A program made the position numbers and the translations under genes. DNA of 64,000 nt from the NCBI GenBank assembly GCA_947568835.1, contig OX387605.1:22448418-22512417 (forward strand), read 5' to 3'. A model generated the notes under the pieces. The model searched no databases and was not told the origin of the DNA. It saw nothing but the letters and a program-made list of their open reading frames with translations. Positions 57,601 through 64,000 of the stretch are shown here, piece after piece (the first letter of the stretch is position 1; every line of letters begins with the position of its first letter). Source of the stretch: Protonemura montana. Its lineage: Eukaryota; Arthropoda; Insecta; Plecoptera; Nemouridae.

Positions 57601-60019
57601 TGTGTCTAAAAAGAGTAAGTAACTGCTTAACATTTTATAGAAAAAAACCATGAACCAGTGATAAATCACACACTGTGGTAAGAGATCCACCCACCTAACT
57701 CCCCATGTCAAATGAATATGCAATGCTTGTCACTCTTCCCTTACCTGCAGAGTCGTTTGAAAAGCACGTGGTAACTCTCAGTGCCGTGCTTGATGCCTCT
57801 CAGCAGCCCCATGGGCGTGTCTCCTCTCAGGTTCTCGTCAAACTGCATGGTGTTAAGGTTCTTGACGGTGATCCATCGGAAGATCGTGCGAGCCTTCTCA
57901 ATGTCCGAGCCGCAGCGGCCCACCAGCTGCCGGACCAGGTCTGTGAACGTCTTCTGGTCTTCTTGTGCCACCTGGAAAGAGATTGCCAGGGTTAGTTCAA
58001 GATCACTTCTGCTACACCAATGTCGTTAGTGATGGGTGGAACATCCATCAGATATCTTGACAGCAAAGACCGGCCTGGGACCAGCCTAAAGCCCAACATC
58101 AGTTGGGTTTTTCTGAAGCTAAATTTTCTGAGATGTTTTATAGATGTGTCTCAGAGTTACGCTGATTTTTTTCATTTTTTTTCGAACCCAGAAACCCACT
58201 CTGCTCTGAGGCTACACCTCGGACCCCTTTCGGATTGTATCGCGCTTTATGGGATTTAAAAATGTTACACATAATAGCTACATTTCTCAATAGGCTGATA
58301 GAAAATTTTAAAAAATCCAGATTAGTAAGCAAGTTTATTCAGGTATTCTGATTAGATCCAGGCTTCAAATTCAACTATAGGCAGAAGAATTCGCATTAGA
58401 AGGTTAGTGTACCCTATTATCTTTCACCTGCCTCCCTCTCCCCTTTTACCTATTGGGATCACCTTATTACTACTTACTGCCCCTATCTAATGGCCAATGG
58501 GGCAATAATCTATGCTTCTTGCATCTAGTGCGCTCGCCTGGGTCCTGTTAGTCCCGACTCACCGAGATGGCAATCTGGTCGATGTCGGCAAACTCGATGG
58601 GGTCGTTGTACACCTCGAATTTGGAAAGCGCCGGTGGTGCGGGAATTGGCGCCTGCGCCGGGTACGGCAGCAACACTCCGTCGGTGTAGCCGTCGCCGTC
58701 GTCCAGGTAGAGCGACTCTGCCATCATGTACTCGCTGCGCTTCTCATTTATCAGCTCCAACATCTCGCGACTCTGCTTCTCGACCAGCAGGGAAGTCGCC
58801 GCCCTGGGAGAATGAGTTGGCCGGTGAGCGAAGTGTCGGAAGTTTGGGGATGTCTCACGTTAGGAAACTCCAGTCTCGGTGAAGAGACGTTGACATCCTT
58901 GCCATATAGTAACAGGGCAAGGCTAACGCTAAACAGGGATTCTTTGAATACTAGTTGAAGTGAAAAGGTGCAAATTGATGAAGTAAAGAGACGAACTGGT
59001 GAGCGATCAAACTAAATTTGTGTTGCAATAGAGAGTATTCCATCAGACTTCCTCAGCGTAATCATTTGTTTGTCATATGTTTCGATCTCAGTCCGAAACA
59101 AATCGAAACCCACCCTTTTAAAGAGATATTTGGACCACTGTGTCGCTCAAGACTTGAATTCTAATCATCTACGTCGACGGGCGTAAATATTTCGATGCAC
59201 CGCGGTCCGCTAGATATCAGTCATGATGCGATGTGTGAGATAAGAATTTACTGCTGCGGCTGCAGTTTTTTTGGTTCCGCTATGCACTTCAGAATGGTAA
59301 GCAGGAAAAGAAAAGCCACGGAAATGTCTGCTGCAAAAAAAACTGGAGAACCAATCGCAACACAGGTTCGTTGCACCTTGTGGTTTCTCTTTTGTGTTTT
59401 ACTAGCAAGACTGAGTCTACTGGACAACTTCTATAGGCGTTCGTCTTCCCCTTAGCCTGACCCCCGAAGTGGATGAAAATATTTCATGGATGGGAGCCGA
59501 CCTACTGATCCATGCATGCATGCTCTCGTATATATTTAGAATTTCAAATGAACTAATTGTTAGCAACGTCGGTCATTAGCTGTTGCTGAACTCAAGCGTT
59601 GTTTTACCTCTCGTGTTCGAGCAGTTTTCTGGAGAGGGACTCTTTCTTTTTGTCTCTCCGGAGAGTCATGTTTTTCTCCAGATCATCGCGCTCCTGTTGA
59701 TGGCGGATAGTCAATACTTTGCTCTCGTCCGGCCGCTTCTTCTTCGACTGCATTTCCCTTTCAAAGCGCGCTGTGATCCTCTCCAGCTCCTTCTCCCATT
59801 CATCCTGAAGAAAAATGTCGGTACATTATAGAAAAACTTGCTGCATGAGAGAAGCAGTTGCCAGATCTCAATGTCTTAGCGAATAATTTCATTCGGGCTT
59901 ACTTTGATCTCTTCTTTCATCCGCTTGTCTTCCTCTTCTCGTTGTCTCATAAACTTTCTGTACAAGTCGTCTTCTTCTTTGCGGTGCTTCATCTCGAGTT
60001 GAGTTTGCTCATCTTTGTC
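51635..60019 (-). CDS. Hil: Hillarin (KY / transglutaminase-like protein), C-terminal nine exons
   Basis: Exons: 60019-59903, 59804-59608, 58803-58563, 57971-57745, 57506-57288, 56899-56691, 56091-55961, 55541-55284 and 51940-51635 (TGA), 634 residues in phase. The first two encode a charged coiled coil (LEMKHRKEEDDLYRKFMRQR). Next come the transglutaminase-like core (EKARTIFRWITVKN, GTESYHVLFKRLCSYAGLHC, RNSWNAVYVAGAWRFVQCNW) and KY-type beta domains to KYLINSSKRN. Family members are cytoskeletal proteins, often with an N-terminal LIM domain; none was found up to 64000, so the 5' end lies outside or in small exons. At positions aligning with the usual Cys-His-Asp triad I read Thr, Ser and Gln. 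The exon 56899-56691 uses a GC donor. I read through a GTAAGT at 51669-51664 because CKYLINSS fits the family. Confidence 0.88.
52338..55031 (+). mobile_element. Complete hAT DNA transposon with 25-bp TIRs and exact 8-bp TSD
   Basis: Terminal inverted repeats at 52338-52362 and 55007-55031 agree at 24 of 25 positions (TAAAGCTAGGATAG... against TAGAGCTAGGATAG...). Both ends are flanked by ATTATTAC (52330-52337 and 55032-55039), an exact 8-bp target duplication, the hAT length. Subterminal zones at both ends carry repeats of TTTTGCATGTTTTGCATATT-type sequence. The 2694-bp element encodes one two-exon transposase with no visible disruption, so it may be recent. It sits in the last intron of hillarin, on the opposite strand. 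Confidence 0.93.
53002..54720 (+). CDS. hAT transposase with BED zinc finger (CGGBP1-like N-terminus)
   Basis: Two exons, 53002-53112 and 53320-54720 (TAA), joined by a GTAAGA donor and a tttttatag acceptor in phase 0, give 503 aa. The BED finger is split by the intron: CDGIVMFCNACERQ on exon 1, then HVRSEIH on exon 2 (C-x2-C ... H-x5-H). The catalytic region shows WVSMDETTD and LLLLSDAAPYM with two candidate acidic residues, a CLAH motif (LTCLAHAVH), TRWGTW, and the C-terminal dimerisation region SCDVERSFSAYKNILSDRR containing the expected Glu. The enzyme would bind the element ends and catalyse cut-and-paste transposition in the nucleus. ATG 53002 was chosen because the BED domain starts soon after; an upstream in-frame start near 52861 adds a hydrophobic stretch unlikely to be real. 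Confidence 0.93.
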
Positions 60020-63000
60020 CTGGAAATGAATAATATGTTTGTGAGTCATTGATAAACGAACTTCGCAGAAAGCAGTGACAACGTACACATACATGGTAAT
60101 GTGTGGCCACAGCTGACAAAGTTGTTTGTGCTAAAGACAACAAAATGAAACATGTGATGTTTCCTCAAGACTTAGCGTTTCACCGCAAGGATTTATGCAT
60201 GAGTTTTGTTTGATAAAAATCTAATCGCATGCAGCAAGGAAGTGTGATAAATAATGGAAAAGTATCTACTCCAATTACTTCATAGGCGTGAGAGTCGGCA
60301 ACAAATAAAATGTATATTTATAATTATAGTGCGCCTTCTATAACTCTATTCAATTTTCGCAGTGCATCTCAAAAGAATATTATTCACGAATGAGAATCGC
60401 ACACTAAGCAATTGTATGAATGCATCATCTATACATTCTAGATCGAGAAGCACGATGTTCACCGCATCGAGTTGGCGGCCGCATGGCATGGTATACCATC
60501 GATGCCAATGCCAGTCATATTTTATTACGCGATATTTAGGGTCGCACCCTCACTAAGTCACACTCTTTGCGGAGCGGAAACGGCGTCACGCACACTCAGA
60601 GCGTTGAGCGCAGTTTCCGGGCTCGAAACGCCGTGTCAATGTTATATGCGTACGAGTGCAAAGTGCGTATGTTGAGTGCACTCGTGTTGAAATTGCCATC
60701 GTTGCACCGCCATAGTGCAGATCTTGTGCGCATGATTCTCAACGCATCAGTGATCAAGTCGGCGCGTGCTTGCAGTCTATCGCGCGTTGAAGTCTCCGTG
60801 ATGAGCTATGCTTTCGGACGCTTCTCTTGCGAGGACCGGCACTTGCTCAGGCAAAACACATCCGTGTGTTTCGAATTAGCAGTACATCAAAGTACGTGTT
60901 GTCAATATGTATGTCGCTCTAGCGGATGGTTGTACGTTTTTGATTTAGTCCCTCAAAGAGATAGGTACTTATTCATTGTTAGAGCTAAATTAAGTGTAGA
61001 TTTATGGTCAAAAAAACACATCCACCTGCTAAATATGAGACGATGTGTACGTGATAAACAAGGAAATTTGTCAATGAAACCATTTACTCATTTTTTGTTC
61101 GGTTGTTGTAAATGGTGGTACGTGCAATAAATACCAGCCGTGGCCAAGTGCATTGATTGATTGTGGAGTCGATATCGATGCTGACCCACTTGGCGAGAAT
61201 CCTGCTGCAAATCACCAACATTTTCTCGGACGCATAAATAACTTGCGAGTGAATTAACGAGTTGGAGATTTATTCTCAAAATCTTCCTGCTAACGAGATG
61301 TGTTCTCGCGCAGCAAATATGTCACAACAATCATCTTCAAAATGCTTTGCACTGTGTCAAAGTGATCATAGCGACACATGAAATTGTAAATATTAACTAT
61401 CTTGCAAAAATGCATGTTTATAAACAACATAATTGGCATGTTGATTACATGATTACAAGGTACATAAAAACGGTTCAGTGACCTTTCTCGTCGCAGCTTT
61501 CTCTGTCTGATTGATCCAAAGCAACCACGGGTACGCCATGTACACATGCATAGGCTTCGTTCACGCGTATCACAGCAATGATAGGATCGGCCAGGACTGC
61601 GTTCGGCTACGTGCAGGCAGCTAGGCACTAAGAGATGAGCAAGATAGACATGCTGCGGAATGGACGGGCCCAGTCGTACCGAATGGAATGTCAAAGAAGT
61701 AAGAATAAGTTGTAGGTGAATGCCGACGTTGTAAGATGACTAACTCTCTAACTTTCTGGTAAATGCATGAAGATCCGTTTCCACTTTGCATGCTACATGC
61801 CAACCAATGTATTCACATCGAGTGAACGTCAATGTTGCTGCGGAACAATCGGTGTTTCGATTCCCAGCTGCCAGCACTGGCCATTGCCGTGCGATTGTTT
61901 GGACTTTCGAGGGCAACCATCCGATTTGGAAGCTCATTTCCGGGCGACGCCGATTTGTTTAAATACGATATAGTGTGTGAAACGCCATTGTGAATTTCTT
62001 CGAAGACTTCGATCTCCAGCAACAGTCTGTCACAGATAAGCGGTGGTTTCATTTTTCAACTAAATCAATGCACATTTCTAGAGAGTAGAGTTTCATTCAG
62101 AGTGAAAATAATTGCCGCACTCGGTGCGCGGATTGCTTTCCGCATGAAACCTGTATAATGTCAGCTACCAATGACACTCGGAATTTGTGCGTGTCGCATG
62201 AAAGTCGATCGGTCCAGTTTACTGGCCGACTAGCCATCGCCGAGCAGTTTACCGAGCGCGACGGCCAAGTCGACGACTTCGGGACCGCTGCTCGGAGGCT
62301 GGATCCGCGAGTTGATCGTGCGGGGGACTTTCTCCGGCCCACGTCGTTCTCATGAATGACTACGTCACAACTCCACACACACGGGGGCTGACGTCACGGC
62401 GTATTGCTATATTTGGATTGAATCGGGTGTACACCTTGTGTCAAACAATATCGGCATTCCGCAAGTTGGCGCGATGTGGAGACGAACGCATGCGTGTTTG
62501 CGTTTTGGCCGTGGGTCCGGCTCAAAATGAAGCAACTCAAAGACATCCCACTGATCGGGTTCGAAGGCGCAACAGAAAAAGTAGCTATCGTTGTCTTCGG
62601 CTGCGGTTTGTGCGAGTATTGATGAATGGCAAATTTGTTTTGGAGGCTTATTCTTATACAATAATATCAAAGCATTCAAAATATTGCTTTGATGAACCTT
62701 TTGCCTGCGGCCGTAGATCCAATTGAATATGCAACCAAGAAATAAAAGAACCTCTGCTTCAAAATAACCAAACAGAAGACATCTGAATTCCAATCTCACC
62801 TTCGAATACCTCATCACCGAACCCGGAGGCGTATCAAACTACACGGCTGATCTTCAATTTATCTGTGGTGCAAGCCCATAAGTATAGAGTATGGAAATCT
62901 TCAGAAGGACCTACTAAAATGCGGCTGAACGGCCACGCCATAGTCAGGAATCTTCGTCGTGCGATTGGATTCGACTCCAATACGCATCTCACCTAGCAAT

Positions 63001-64000
63001 ATACATGTATTCTCTCTGTTTATAACGAGATATATAGAGGTGATGGTGTTAAAAGCATAATGAGGCCGCATGGCTGGCAATTTATGAGGGCCGCAAACAT
63101 TTCAGTAACGTTTTCAAAAAGGGTGTGCTGTAATTTTGCATTTAAGACCCATGGAACGCGTTGGATTTTCGAGGAAAAGTGCGAACGTCACGCGCGTTCG
63201 ACGGCTCAATGCGAATGCAATTTGTACAATGTTTATTTTCCCGAGCGCCGTGCCAAAGGCAAGTACATCTCTACACAAACGTCCGTTTTCAAAGCAAACA
63301 CCTCAGCCGCCCACTTGAGACGAACGGCGAATCATTTTTTTTTCCACAAAATCATGAATCTATCACGAAACTGCACTAAACCCAGAGTTACCAGCCGATA
63401 GCGTTACTATTTTTAGATAGCTATTTGTTATTAGAGACGCTGTCTTCGAAAATGTCTTTGAGAGACACTCAAAGAAAATATCCTGCTATTTAATTCGTCA
63501 ATACTTCACGGGACGAGCGATTGAAGTTTGTCGAAGATGTGTAAGGTGATGACCGCAATTAAGATGTTATCGTCGCCTCACTGCGGGCTCACACACAAAT
63601 GTTTGCTCTGGGTCGGTGCCGACATATGGCTCCAGATGCCAGCAACGGCGATGACAACTTCGGCGCCATGACCTGGTTATATCTCGCGCCCAAAACCTAG
63701 GAATCGCCCACTACATTTTGCCATTGTATCCTATACCTGTAGCGGTGGTGCTTCCTTACGCGTTCATTGCATAAGCATTCACGTGGCCCACCATGATGCT
63801 ACACAAATAGTTTACGCAATACGTGAGAGTCTCTTAATTAATTGGATGTGTTCAGAAGTTGCCCGCATAATGGAGAAAACATTCCGACTAAAATGAGTAT
63901 TATGTAAACTGCCAGAGGACTCTCGCTGGAGTCTAGATATTTCCGTGTCACCCGTCCGTATAGAGTGATTGAGGTGACAAGGGTCAATTCGGTAGGCGAC
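60020..64000. other. No supported gene; probable intron or upstream DNA of hillarin
   Basis: I looked on the minus strand for the LIM-domain exon expected upstream of hillarin's coiled coil and found no Cys/His pattern that fits. Open frames such as 60567-61130 and 62352-62726 on the plus strand lack recognisable content. A CpG-rich patch at 62200-62350 might be a 5' exon or promoter but cannot be assigned. Confidence 0.45.

Noticed and set aside
60567-61130. 187-codon plus-strand open frame
   Set aside because: No recognisable domain, no splice or start context, irregular composition; the neighbourhood is non-genic. Length alone is not enough.
62200-62360. CpG-rich open frames on both strands, considered as the missing hillarin 5' exon
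   Set aside because: No LIM Cys/His pattern and no donor in phase with the exon at 60019.

Overview
This is a eukaryotic, almost certainly arthropod, nuclear window. The evidence is the many short coding exons with GT-AG (and some GC-AG) introns, a secreted C-type lectin of the type common in insects and crustaceans, a hillarin (KY/transglutaminase-like) gene, one intact tRNA-Phe(GAA), and a dense population of tRNA-like and 5S-rRNA-like short repeats. I cannot name a species. No CRISPR array, operon or prokaryotic feature is present.

Layout, left to right. (1) 40-3536, minus: signal-peptide exon and first lectin exon of a C-type lectin running off the left edge. (2) 6169-6241, plus: tRNA-Phe. 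(3) 8206-10606, plus: the last three coding exons of a cytosolic carboxypeptidase (CCP1/AGTPBP1 type); its earlier exons are not in view, so the lectin may lie inside one of its introns. (4) 10.99-14.58 kb: a tandem array of a ~1.7 kb unit loaded with tRNA-like modules, followed to ~19 kb by repeat-rich, gene-poor DNA. (5) 19.5 and 20.4 kb: two isolated exon-like segments. (6) 21367-32019, plus: a four-exon gene for a small secreted precursor ending in Gly-Lys-Arg-Arg, which looks like an unrecognised amidated-peptide prohormone, with a possible in-frame cassette exon. (7) 32517-46172, minus: a complete 20-exon RNF123/KPC1 E3 ubiquitin ligase (1284 aa). (8) 46631-50594, plus: a ten-exon dystrotelin-like gene (624 aa), head-to-head with RNF123 across about 460 bp. 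(9) 51635-60019, minus: nine exons of hillarin, C-terminus complete, N-terminus beyond what I can find. A complete hAT transposon (52338-55031) with an exact 8-bp target duplication sits in its last intron. (10) 60.0-64.0 kb: no supported exon.

The genes do not form one pathway. The RNF123/dystrotelin pair probably shares a promoter region; the prohormone and RNF123, and dystrotelin and hillarin, are convergent. The most unusual things here are the unrecognised prohormone-like gene, the intact hAT element, the 5S-rRNA-derived SINE family (five copies), a tRNA-like module boxed by terminal inverted repeats, and a hillarin transglutaminase-like domain with none of the usual triad residues at the aligned positions. 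Exon boundaries were set by eye from splice signals and reading-phase agreement; no database search was possible.
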